Part shown: positions 1 to 6,271 of the stretch, one piece after another
How positions within the stretch are numbered: the stretch's first letter is position 1
How the letters are laid out: each line of letters begins with the position of its first letter
DNA from: an uncultured Sphingomonadales bacterium
GTDB lineage: Bacteria; Pseudomonadota; Alphaproteobacteria; Sphingomonadales; Sphingomonadaceae
Reading direction: 5' to 3'
NCBI GenBank assembly: GCA_903958285.1
Contig: CAJBSR010000031.1
Coordinates: 1 to 10,415, forward strand
Length of the DNA stretch: 10,415 nucleotides
Position numbers and translations under genes: made by a program
Notes under the pieces: model-generated
Told to the model about the DNA's origin: nothing
What the model saw: only the letters and a program-made list of their open reading frames with translations
Databases searched by the model: none

Positions 1-935
1 ACAATTCGATCATCAACGAAGAATTTGGCTATAACACCGATGTAGCCACCGGCTTCTCACTACAGACGGATATCGTTGCCAATTACCTGATCGAATATGG
101 CTCTGAAGAGCAGAAGGCGCATTGGCTCCCCAAGATGGTGTCGGGTGAGATTGTCACGGCGATCGCGATGACGGAACCGGGCACCGGATCTGACCTTCAG
201 GGGATGCGGACCACCGCGAAGAAGGACGGCAACCATTATGTGATCAATGGGGCTAAGACCTATATCACCAATGGCCAGAATGCGGACCTGATCCTCGTTT
301 GCGTTAAGACAGATCCAGATGCGCAGCCGGCTTATAAGGGCGTGTCCATCGTTCTGGTCGAAGCCGACCGTGAAGGCTTTAAGCGCGGCCGCAACTTGGA
401 CAAAATCGGTTTGGATGCGGCGGACACATCGGAACTCTTCTTTGAAGATGTGCGCGTGCCGATCACCAATTGCCTTGGCGAAGAGGGCATGGGCTTCATC
501 TACCTGATGACGGAGCTTCCGCAGGAGCGTCTGTCCATCGCCATCGGTGCGCAGGCTGCGGCCCAGCGCACCTTTGACCAGACGGTTGAGTTCGTGCGGG
601 AACGCAAAGCGTTCGGGAAGCCGATCCTGGATTTCCAGAACACCCGCTTTGTCCTCGCAGATCTGAAGACCAAGCTGCAGGTGGGCTGGGCGCATATTGA
701 TTGGGCGCTTGCCCGTCATCTGAAGCGCGAGCTGACCCCGGAAGAAGCCTCCTCGGCCAAGCTCTGGCATACTGAATTGCAGGGCGAGATGGTCGACAAG
801 TGCCTCCAACTGCATGGCGGCGCCGGTTTCATGAACGAATATCCGATTGCCAAGCAATTCCGTGGCGCCCGTGTGACCCGCATTTTTGGCGGCACGAGCG
901 AAATCATGAAGGAATTGATCGGCCGCAAGCTTTAA
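1..935 (+). CDS. Acyl-CoA dehydrogenase, long-chain (LCAD)-like, 5' truncated by window edge
   Basis: FAD-dependent enzyme that makes the first alpha,beta double bond of an acyl-CoA in fatty-acid beta-oxidation, passing electrons to electron-transfer flavoprotein. The frame is open from base 3 to a TAA at 933-935, giving 310 visible residues. Family members have about 380-390, so some 70-80 N-terminal residues lie upstream. Seen: the FAD/substrate-loop signature AMTEPGTGSD, the helix segment ERKAFGKP, LQLHGGAGFMNEYPIAK, and the C-terminal FGGTSEIMKELIGRKL. Medium- and short-chain enzymes carry the catalytic Glu in a YEGT motif near the C-terminus; here that position is Gly. A Glu sits instead in LPQERL (bases 525-527), where long-chain and isovaleryl-type enzymes keep their base. 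The substrate class is inferred from this and from similarity to remembered LCAD sequences. The gene ends just before a palindromic repeat. Confidence 0.93.
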   Translation, partial: NSIINEEFGYNTDVATGFSLQTDIVANYLIEYGSEEQKAHWLPKMVSGEIVTAIAMTEPGTGSDLQGMRTTAKKDGNHYVINGAKTYITNGQNADLILVCVKTDPDAQPAYKGVSIVLVEADREGFKRGRNLDKIGLDAADTSELFFEDVRVPITNCLGEEGMGFIYLMTELPQERLSIAIGAQAAAQRTFDQTVEFVRERKAFGKPILDFQNTRFVLADLKTKLQVGWAHIDWALARHLKRELTPEEASSAKLWHTELQGEMVDKCLQLHGGAGFMNEYPIAKQFRGARVTRIFGGTSEIMKELIGRKL

Positions 936-942
936 AAAAGGG

Positions 943-1019
943 TCGCGCAGAGACGCAGAGATCGCAGAGGTTTGAGATATGATTCCGTCTCTCTCTGCGT
1001 CCTTTGCGTCTTTGCGCGA
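943..1019. repeat. Imperfect palindrome of CGCAGAG units (REP-like intergenic repeat)
   Basis: Arms of 27 nt at 943-969 and 993-1019 match in inverted orientation at 23 of 27 positions, with a 23-nt loop. Two of the four mismatches would be G-U pairs in RNA. Each arm is three copies of a roughly 9-nt unit: CGCAGAG-type on the left, CTTTGCGTC-type on the right. It fills most of the gap between the acyl-CoA dehydrogenase stop (935) and rlmB (1074). No T-run follows the right arm, so a classic intrinsic terminator is unlikely, although RNA from either strand would fold. Similar CGCAGAGACGCAGAG sequences recur between genes in sphingomonad genomes to my recollection; this was not checked here. 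Confidence 0.75.
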
Positions 1020-1073
1020 AACTCTCCTGCTAAACCCCTAGCCAAATCGCCCCCGATCCGCGAAAAGCGCGCC

Positions 1074-1829
1074 ATGCGTAAGGGTCATCGTCCATCAAAG
1101 CCGCCGTCAAATCGTCCACGTTTTTGGGGGAAGCACGCCGTTTATGCGGCGCTCGACAACCCGAACCGTGTGTCCCGCAAATTATGGGCCACGCGCGAAG
1201 CCGCTTCGGCGATTGTCATTCCGGACGGGCTCACCGTCGCTTTTGCCGATGTGGCGGATCTGGGCCGCATGGTGCCCAATGATGCGCCGCATCAGGGCCT
1301 TGTGCTTGAGGTTGATCCGCTGGAGGACGTCTGGCTCGACGATCTTCTGGCCGATGGGGCCAATGACACCCGACCTATTTTGGTGCTCGATCAGGTTACA
1401 GACCCGCACAATGTCGGCGCGATTCTGCGGTCGGCTGCCGCCTTTGATGCGCTTGGTATTGTGACGCAAGACCGGCATGCGCCGCCGGAGGGCGGGGCAT
1501 TGGCCAAAGCTGCCTCCGGCGCGCTGGAAATCGTGCCGTGGGTGCGCGTCGTCAATCTCGCGCGTGCGCTCGATGCTATCGGGGAGGCGGGCTATTGGCG
1601 CATTGGCCTGACGGGTCATACCGACCGGTTGCTCGGCGATGCGATTGGCATGGCGAAAGTCGCGCTTGTGCTGGGTGCCGAAGGTGAAGGCATGCGCCAG
1701 AATACCGAGGCGCACTGCGATGAACTCGCCAAGCTGCCGATCAGCCCGAAGGCGGAAAGCCTGAACGTATCCAACGCCGCAGCCATCGCTCTTTATGCGG
1801 CCGCAACCGGACGAGGCGGGAAAGAATGA
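1074..1829 (+). CDS. rlmB: 23S rRNA (guanosine-2'-O)-methyltransferase RlmB, SpoU/TrmH family
   Basis: SPOUT methyltransferase that 2'-O-methylates a guanosine of the 23S rRNA peptidyl-transferase P loop (G2251 in E. coli) using SAM. The 251 residues fit the family's usual ~245. Order: basic N-terminal tail (1-18), RNA-binding substrate domain starting at FWGKHAVYAAL (about 17-85), then the knotted SPOUT domain with all three SpoU motifs: DPHNVGAILRSAAAF (110-124; Asn113, Arg119), LVLGAEGEGM (198-207; Glu203) and LPISPKAESLNVSNAAAIAL (221-240). The frame stays open upstream to a TTG at 972, but that stretch is palindromic repeat and encodes no family sequence, so ATG 1074 is preferred. No clear Shine-Dalgarno precedes it. 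The stop overlaps the next gene's ATG (ATGA), implying translational coupling. A tRNA TrmH-type role is less likely given the N-terminal domain. Confidence 0.93.
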   Translation: MRKGHRPSKPPSNRPRFWGKHAVYAALDNPNRVSRKLWATREAASAIVIPDGLTVAFADVADLGRMVPNDAPHQGLVLEVDPLEDVWLDDLLADGANDTRPILVLDQVTDPHNVGAILRSAAAFDALGIVTQDRHAPPEGGALAKAASGALEIVPWVRVVNLARALDAIGEAGYWRIGLTGHTDRLLGDAIGMAKVALVLGAEGEGMRQNTEAHCDELAKLPISPKAESLNVSNAAAIALYAAATGRGGKE

Positions 1830-2743
1830 CGTTCATCCGCACCTTGAGCGTGCTGGCAGCCTCCACGATGCTGACCGGTTGTTTTCTGGTTCCCGGCAAG
1901 TTCGGTGCGGACGTCGACATTCGTAAGGCGGGTGACTTTACAGTTGCCTATAAGGGCGAGATCCTCTTCCAAATGCCCGACGATTTCGTCGGCAGTAAAA
2001 TGAAGCCCAAGGCGTGGGATGACGCCTTCGCCACCTGCTACGCCAGCGGGCGCACCATGACCGACGAATATGCGTCGGTCGAAACGCACGAGGCCGCCAT
2101 CAAGGGTGCCGAGGAGGGCTCGATTGACGGGCAGGACGATGACAGCCGTGAGGTTGCCTGTTCCTCCAAGCAAATCGCCGAGATGCGGAAAGCCTATGAA
2201 GCCGACAAGGCGGCGGCTGCTGCCAAGAAGGCCGAAGAGGCAGACAAGATGGCGCAGATGTTCGGCTTTTCGGGCAGCGGCGATGAAGCCAATCATAAGT
2301 TTGCCGCCGCGCTGATGAAGTATGATGGTTGGAAAAACGTCACCTATCGCGGCAAGGGCAAGTTCGAAGTCGACTACCGCTATTCCGGCAAGCTGACGCA
2401 CGACTTTGTCTTCCCGATCTTTCCGAAGATGGACATGATCTTCCCGTTCATCATGGTCCGTAAGCGCGCGGACGGGGCTGTGACCGTGACGGCCCCGGCC
2501 TTGATCGGCGGTGGACTTAAGGCGCTTGCAACGCGTGCGAAGATGCTGGGGGATATGACGGCGTCAAAGAACATGCCGGAATCGCCGCAGACGACCGGGA
2601 TGTTCATCGTGACGACCGACGGCGAAATTCTGAGCAACAACAGCGAGGACGGCCCTGCGCCGGACCCCAAAGGCAAGAAGCTCGTCTGGGATGTGAACCC
2701 CATGACGGACCGCCTCCCCGAGATGCTCATCAAGATCAAATGA
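1826..2743 (+). CDS. Putative lipoprotein of unknown function, coupled to rlmB
   Basis: 305 residues. The N-terminus is a lipoprotein signal: MTFIR, a hydrophobic stretch (7-15), then lipobox L16-T17-G18-C19, so Cys19 should be lipidated. Residue +2 is Phe, not Asp, which suggests outer-membrane sorting if E. coli rules hold. The mature part has an N-terminal region with two Cys (71 and 112) that could form a disulfide, a highly charged Ala/Lys/Glu helix (about 115-147) likely to be coiled coil, and a C-terminal region rich in beta-type sequence (170-305) with an aromatic patch near 194-209. The C-terminal strand pattern (NNSEDGP...KLVWDV) loosely recalls the LppM/DUF3153 lipoprotein fold; that is a weak guess. 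I recognise no catalytic motif. ATG 1826 overlaps the rlmB stop by 4 nt and a GAGGCGGG stretch lies just upstream. A terminator starts one base past the stop. Confidence 0.85.
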   Translation: MTFIRTLSVLAASTMLTGCFLVPGKFGADVDIRKAGDFTVAYKGEILFQMPDDFVGSKMKPKAWDDAFATCYASGRTMTDEYASVETHEAAIKGAEEGSIDGQDDDSREVACSSKQIAEMRKAYEADKAAAAAKKAEEADKMAQMFGFSGSGDEANHKFAAALMKYDGWKNVTYRGKGKFEVDYRYSGKLTHDFVFPIFPKMDMIFPFIMVRKRADGAVTVTAPALIGGGLKALATRAKMLGDMTASKNMPESPQTTGMFIVTTDGEILSNNSEDGPAPDPKGKKLVWDVNPMTDRLPEMLIKIK

Positions 2744-2771
2744 AAAAGCCCCGGGATGAACCGGGGCTTTT
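2744..2771. terminator. Bidirectional intrinsic terminator between convergent genes
   Basis: A perfect 11-bp stem pairs AAAAGCCCCGG (2744-2754) with CCGGGGCTTTT (2761-2771) around a 6-nt loop GATGAA. It begins directly after the lipoprotein stop (2741-2743) and lies 30 nt beyond the ferredoxin stop on the other strand. A-tract and T-tract flank the GC core, giving a U-run in both transcripts (four on +, five on -). It therefore probably ends both the rlmB-lipoprotein and the ferredoxin transcripts. Confidence 0.9.
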
Positions 2772-2801
2772 CATTCTTCGCTTGGAGGAAAAGGCTAAGC
2801 C

Positions 2802-3119
2802 TTAGTCTTCCTGCGCAATCGTGACCTTCAGGCCATCGAGCGCCGCTTTGAAGTGGATCTGGCACGACAGGCGCGATGTCGCGTCGCGGTGGGCCGAGCT
2901 GTCGAGCAGGTCATTCTCGTCTTCGCTCATCGGATCGACCTTGTCTGCGAAGGCCGCATCGACATGGATGTGGCACGTCGCGCAAGAGCAGCAACCGCCG
3001 CACAAAGCGAGCAATTCATCAAACCCGGAATCACGGATGATTTCCATGACCGACAGGCCTTCCTGACCGTCAACTTCCTTCTCGGTGCCGTCGCGCGTCA
3101 CAACTACCAGCTTTGCCAT
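2802..3119 (-). CDS. [2Fe-2S] ferredoxin, adrenodoxin/putidaredoxin type
   Basis: Small soluble electron carrier of 105 residues, the normal size for the family. Cluster ligands are visible as C40-x5-C46-x2-C49 in the segment [15 protein letters not shown], with the fourth, C86, in SRLSCQIHF. Two more cysteines (C43, C44) sit inside the binding loop. The GGCCSCATC loop and the DENDLLDSS segment (67-75) resemble Arx of Novosphingobium aromaticivorans and related ferredoxins that serve cytochrome P450s; this is from memory of the family. An Isc-type ferredoxin for Fe-S assembly is the alternative, but no isc or hsc genes flank it. No P450 or ferredoxin reductase lies in the window, so its partner is unknown. 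The ATG follows a purine-rich AAGAGGAAAG at good spacing. It is transcribed alone, divergent from the glycosylase gene. Confidence 0.93.
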   Translation of the reverse strand: MAKLVVVTRDGTEKEVDGQEGLSVMEIIRDSGFDELLALCGGCCSCATCHIHVDAAFADKVDPMSEDENDLLDSSAHRDATSRLSCQIHFKAALDGLKVTIAQED

Positions 3120-3199
3120 GCTCTTTCCTCTTGATCCCGTGTCTAAGCTTCGCCAGCGTCGCTAGCGGTGCCAAAGGCGCAGATCAAGGGACGAGTTTG

Positions 3200-3817
3200 A
3201 TGGGGCTGACTGCAGATCAATTAAAGGCCTCTGTTGACGCCTTGATCGCGATTGAGCCGAGGTTCGGCGATGCTGTGGGGCGGGTTGGCTATCCGGAGCC
3301 ACGGATACGCAGCCGGGGCTATGAAACGCTGCTCCGCACCATCATCGGCCAGCAGGTCAGTGTGAAGGCTGCGGCTTCCATCTGGAATAAACTCGAGGCC
3401 GGTCTGGGCGACCTCACCAAGCCGACCACAGTTCTAGGGTCCAATGAGGAGGAACTGCGCAGCTTTGGCCTGTCACGGCAAAAGCAGGGCTATGTCCTTA
3501 GCCTTGCCCGTCTGGTGGAGGATGGTGATCTAGACCTGCACAATCTGCCTGGAGACGATGAAGAGGCCATCGCGCTGATGACCAAGGTCAAGGGCATCGG
3601 TCGCTGGTCAGCGGAGATTTATCTGCTCTTTGCCGAAGGGCGCGCCGATATCTGGCCCGCAGGTGATTTGGCGGTGCAAATCGAAATTGGCCGCATCTTG
3701 GGCTTGAACGAGCGGCCGAGTGAAAAGCTTGTCCGTCAATTGGCCGAAGCATGGCGACCCCATCGGGGTGCCGCAGCTATCATGGCTTGGCATCACTACA
3801 ACACCGACACAATCTAG
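3200..3817 (+). CDS. DNA-3-methyladenine glycosylase II (AlkA/HhH-GPD family)
   Basis: Base-excision repair enzyme that removes alkylated purines such as 3-methyladenine by cutting the N-glycosidic bond. 205 residues, matching the shorter AlkA/MAG-type proteins that lack AlkA's N-terminal extra domain. Seen: the conserved helix YETLLRTIIGQQVSVKAA (41-58), the helix-hairpin-helix around LMTKVKGIGRWSAEIYLLFA (126-145; KGIGRW hairpin), and the Gly/Pro-Asp loop with likely catalytic Asp156 in PAGDLAVQ. No four-Cys Fe-S cluster follows, which argues against endonuclease III or MutY. ATG 3200 is chosen because the family N-terminus starts there and AAGGG lies about 9 nt upstream; the frame is open further upstream to a TTG at 3113 but that would run into the ferredoxin start. 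It ends 12 bp before the convergent Mic60-like gene. The family call is firm; the exact lesion range is inferred. Confidence 0.93.
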   Translation: MGLTADQLKASVDALIAIEPRFGDAVGRVGYPEPRIRSRGYETLLRTIIGQQVSVKAAASIWNKLEAGLGDLTKPTTVLGSNEEELRSFGLSRQKQGYVLSLARLVEDGDLDLHNLPGDDEEAIALMTKVKGIGRWSAEIYLLFAEGRADIWPAGDLAVQIEIGRILGLNERPSEKLVRQLAEAWRPHRGAAAIMAWHHYNTDTI

Positions 3818-3829
3818 CCGGTCGCCCGA

Positions 3830-4645
3830 TCAGACGCTGGGCGGACGCGATACCGAGAGTGTGATAGCTTCCAATCGGTCCAGTGCCTTGCGCACCTGCA
3901 CATAGTTGCGGGCGCGGGCCAGCCAGGGCTTCGCGTCGGTTTGGCCGGGCAGGGCCTCCACCTCACGAATGGCGATTTCGACCCGATCCCGCTCCAGCGC
4001 GCGGCTGGCCCGATCAAAGCGCTGATCCGGTGAAAGGCGATCCTCGCCTTCGTGTTTGATGACGGCCAGACTGCCCATGTCGTTCCAGATACGCTTGAAC
4101 CAGCCTGCATCTGCAGGCGAGGTCATGAGACCCGTGCGCGCGGTATTGAGCCCTTCTTCGAGTTGTTCGAGCGTCACAGGCGCGCGGGCGCCTTTGATGA
4201 TTGCGGCGACAGCGTTCGCATCTGTGCCGCCAAATTGCCGCATCAGCGCGCCTTCAAGATAGCCAAGCGAGGCACCGCGCTCGATCGCCCTGCGCGCGGC
4301 AAAGGCAATCATCATGCGTTCGGCGCGCGAGGCGTCATTGGAGGCGCTGTCGGCCTGCTGGTCGATGATCGCGAGCTTCTCTTCGATCTTCGCCATATGC
4401 GCTTCAGGCGAGGCGACGATCTCATCTTCCGGAGCAACCGGCGCTGGCGGGGTGCTTTCAGGCGGCGCGAGAACGGCTTGAGGGGTGGGGGGTGTTCCAA
4501 GCACAAGGTTACGGGCCGGCGTCCATTCGGTCAAAAGCCACCCCATCGCGGCAATGCCAATGACAAAGCAGACCATCGCGAAGATGACCAGTCCGCGGAT
4601 GGAGCGTGAGCGGGCGGGTTCGGTCGGCGTAATATCCTCGTCCAT
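3830..4645 (-). CDS. Mitofilin/Mic60-like inner-membrane protein
   Basis: 271 residues. Order: short cytoplasmic N-terminus (1-16), one transmembrane helix (about 18-39), Pro-rich linker (51-72), a helical, probably coiled-coil segment (80-120), and a C-terminal helical domain (about 180-265) whose pattern RASRALERDRVEIAIREVEA, then PWLARARNYV and a closing helix, fits the mitofilin signature domain of COG4223 proteins. In alphaproteobacteria this gene commonly follows hemD, and Mic60 homologues there are linked to intracytoplasmic membrane shaping; both are prior knowledge. Here its ATG overlaps the hemD stop by one base (TGATG), so it is the third gene of hemC-hemD-X. It is short for the family, with a reduced coiled coil. 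Base use matches its neighbours. Location is inferred as inner membrane with the bulk periplasmic. The hemY-type TPR gene that often follows is absent; a convergent glycosylase gene sits there instead. Confidence 0.75.
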   Translation of the reverse strand: MDEDITPTEPARSRSIRGLVIFAMVCFVIGIAAMGWLLTEWTPARNLVLGTPPTPQAVLAPPESTPPAPVAPEDEIVASPEAHMAKIEEKLAIIDQQADSASNDASRAERMMIAFAARRAIERGASLGYLEGALMRQFGGTDANAVAAIIKGARAPVTLEQLEEGLNTARTGLMTSPADAGWFKRIWNDMGSLAVIKHEGEDRLSPDQRFDRASRALERDRVEIAIREVEALPGQTDAKPWLARARNYVQVRKALDRLEAITLSVSRPPSV

Positions 4646-5334
4646 CAGAGGGATGTGCCCGTTTCACCGGCGCGGCACAAGGGGGCAGCGATCTCTAGCA
4701 TTGCCGGGTCCGACGGAGCCTCCGGCCAATGGACGCTCGCCCAGCCCGGCCCGACGGCAATGGCGGCCTTCTCGCTAATGGCGATGAGGTCAATAGATCC
4801 ACGCTCCGCAACAACTCCTGCGAAGCGCCGTGCCGCCCGTGGGGAATGGACGAGCGCGACAACGGGCTGCTGCGTCACTTCTTGAACTCGAATATCAATG
4901 TCTATTTCAACAGTCTCATAGACAATCTTCACATCAAATATGAGTTCTGGATGATTGACGGGTATGTGCGGATCTCCGGCCAGCCACAGCAAATGGCGAT
5001 ACCCTAACGCAGCAGCGAGGTCCGCCAGCGCCGCGGCGCCTTCGGCGCCTGTTGTGATATCGCTCAACCCGGCCCGACGCGCCGCTTCTGCCGTCGCCTC
5101 GCCGACGCAGAGAATGGGCAGGCCTTTTAACAAATTCAGATTATTATCTATAAATTTCAATGCGTTAGAACTTGTTATGAAGACTGCATCATAGGGTGTG
5201 GTCGGGTCCATCGACCACGGCACAGCCCGCACTTCAAACATCGGGATGACCAAAGGCGCCAATCCCTGCGCAGCAGCGCGCTTTGCCGTCTCATCCGCCC
5301 CCGGTTGGGGCCGCAGGACGAGGAGTGGCTTCAT
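4645..5334 (-). CDS. hemD: Uroporphyrinogen-III synthase
   Basis: Cytosolic enzyme that closes and inverts ring D of hydroxymethylbilane to give uroporphyrinogen III, the branch point to heme, siroheme and cobalamin. 229 residues, slightly short of the usual 240-260. HemD is poorly conserved, but the expected pieces are present: N-terminal LVLRPQPGADETA with a following beta strand, FITSSNALKF (the S/T-S-xNA segment), the PILCVGEATAEAARRAG strand-helix in the first lobe, the LWLAGD segment at the hinge, and HSPRAARRF plus AISEKAAIA in the second lobe. Position directly after hemC with a 4-nt ATGA overlap supports the call. Odd: two stretches of the coding sequence (about 4881-4960 and 5131-5180) are AT-rich, unlike all neighbouring genes, and use ATA, AAT and TTA codons that are rare elsewhere in the window. 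Confidence 0.9.
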   Translation of the reverse strand: MKPLLVLRPQPGADETAKRAAAQGLAPLVIPMFEVRAVPWSMDPTTPYDAVFITSSNALKFIDNNLNLLKGLPILCVGEATAEAARRAGLSDITTGAEGAAALADLAAALGYRHLLWLAGDPHIPVNHPELIFDVKIVYETVEIDIDIRVQEVTQQPVVALVHSPRAARRFAGVVAERGSIDLIAISEKAAIAVGPGWASVHWPEAPSDPAMLEIAAPLCRAGETGTSL

Positions 5335-6227
5335 CCGAAAATGGCCCGCAGGCGGGGTGGCGCGCGTTCCAGCAGCGCGTTGGCGAGTGTCGCGGGATCG
5401 TCTGATGCGCCATGTTCCCGCATCGACCCGTCTTCGGTGAGGATTTCTCCCCGGATGTTCAGTTTCCCGTCCACAAGCCGTGCCTGCGCGGCGACGGGTG
5501 AGTGGCAGTCCGCGCTCAAGGTGGCGAGGAAGGCCCGTTCTGCCAAGACGCAGGCAAAGGTGTCGGCGTGATTGATCGGATCCAGCAAGGCGCGGACGCG
5601 CGCGTTGTTACCAAGCGTTTCGATGCCGACAGCCCCTTGGGCGGGGGCGGGCAGCATCTCATCTTCTGAAATGGCGACACCCACATTCTGTTGGTCCAGC
5701 CGGTCCAGCCCTGCTGCGGCGAGCAAGGTGGCATCAGCCTCGCCTGCCTCCAGCTTGGCAAGGCGCGTGGCGACATTGCCGCGGAACAGGACGATATTCA
5801 GGTCGGGGCGCAAACGCCGCAACTGTGCACTGCGCCGGGGGGAACTGGTGCCCACACGCGCGCCCTGTGGCAGCGCATTAATGCTGGCCGCGCCGATCAG
5901 CCGGTCACGGACATCGGCGCGCGGCAGCATGGCCACGATAGCCAGTTCAGGTGGCCGGAGGGTCTCGACATCCTTCATCGAATGGACGGCGAAATCGATG
6001 TCGCCTTCAAACAAGGCGCGGTCCAGTTCCTTCGTCCACAACGCCTTGCCGCCGACGTCTGCCAGAGGCCGGTCAAGGATGCGGTCTCCGCTGGCCGTCA
6101 TAGCGACGATCTCGATGCGCGACTCGTCCCAGCCATGCGCTTTCAGAAGGGCATTGCGCACCAAATGGGCTTGGGCGAGGGCGAGGGGAGAGGCGCGAGT
6201 GCCGAGTTTTAGGGGCTGGTCTGTCAT
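5331..6227 (-). CDS. hemC: Porphobilinogen deaminase (hydroxymethylbilane synthase)
   Basis: Joins four porphobilinogens into the linear tetrapyrrole hydroxymethylbilane, the substrate of HemD encoded next. 298 residues, near the family's ~310. Seen: N-terminal LKLGTRASPLALAQA (7-20), HSMKDVET with likely catalytic Asp86, VGTSSPRRSAQL (125-136) and the Arg-rich RLRPDLNIVLFRGNVATRL (138-156) that contact substrate, LPAPAQGAVGIE (192-203), and Cys241 in ADCHSP, the attachment site of the dipyrromethane cofactor. ATG 6227 is chosen because MTDQPLKLGTRAS matches the family N-terminus; a further in-frame start at 6278 would run past the tsaD start. No good Shine-Dalgarno is visible upstream, so initiation may be weak or leaderless. 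It heads hemC-hemD-mitofilin-like gene and faces away from tsaD with 44 bp between the starts. Confidence 0.96.
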   Translation of the reverse strand: MTDQPLKLGTRASPLALAQAHLVRNALLKAHGWDESRIEIVAMTASGDRILDRPLADVGGKALWTKELDRALFEGDIDFAVHSMKDVETLRPPELAIVAMLPRADVRDRLIGAASINALPQGARVGTSSPRRSAQLRRLRPDLNIVLFRGNVATRLAKLEAGEADATLLAAAGLDRLDQQNVGVAISEDEMLPAPAQGAVGIETLGNNARVRALLDPINHADTFACVLAERAFLATLSADCHSPVAAQARLVDGKLNIRGEILTEDGSMREHGASDDPATLANALLERAPPRLRAIFG

Positions 6228-6271
6228 GGCGGCGCTTGTGCTAGCGGCGTGTGGGGCTAGAGGGAAGGCCA

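Noticed and set aside
60..857. 265-codon minus-strand open frame over the acyl-CoA dehydrogenase
   Set aside because: Fully antisense to a gene with strong family motifs; no family sequence of its own.
943..1019. CRISPR-like reading of the 9-nt repeated units
   Set aside because: Units are far too short and have no spacers; the structure is a palindrome, not a direct-repeat array.
972..1073. N-terminal extension of rlmB from TTG 972
   Set aside because: It translates the right arm of the palindromic repeat and unrelated sequence; the family N-terminus begins near 1074 and the total length then fits.
2791..2803. Short palindrome AAGGCT-A-AGCCTT at the ferredoxin 3' end
   Set aside because: A 1-nt loop cannot form a hairpin and no protein-binding role is suggested; the adjacent 2744-2771 stem is the convincing terminator.
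3160..3167. CGCTAGCG palindrome between the ferredoxin and glycosylase genes
   Set aside because: An 8-nt palindrome is expected by chance in GC-rich DNA. No paired copy or promoter boxes could be placed around it in the 80-bp divergent gap.
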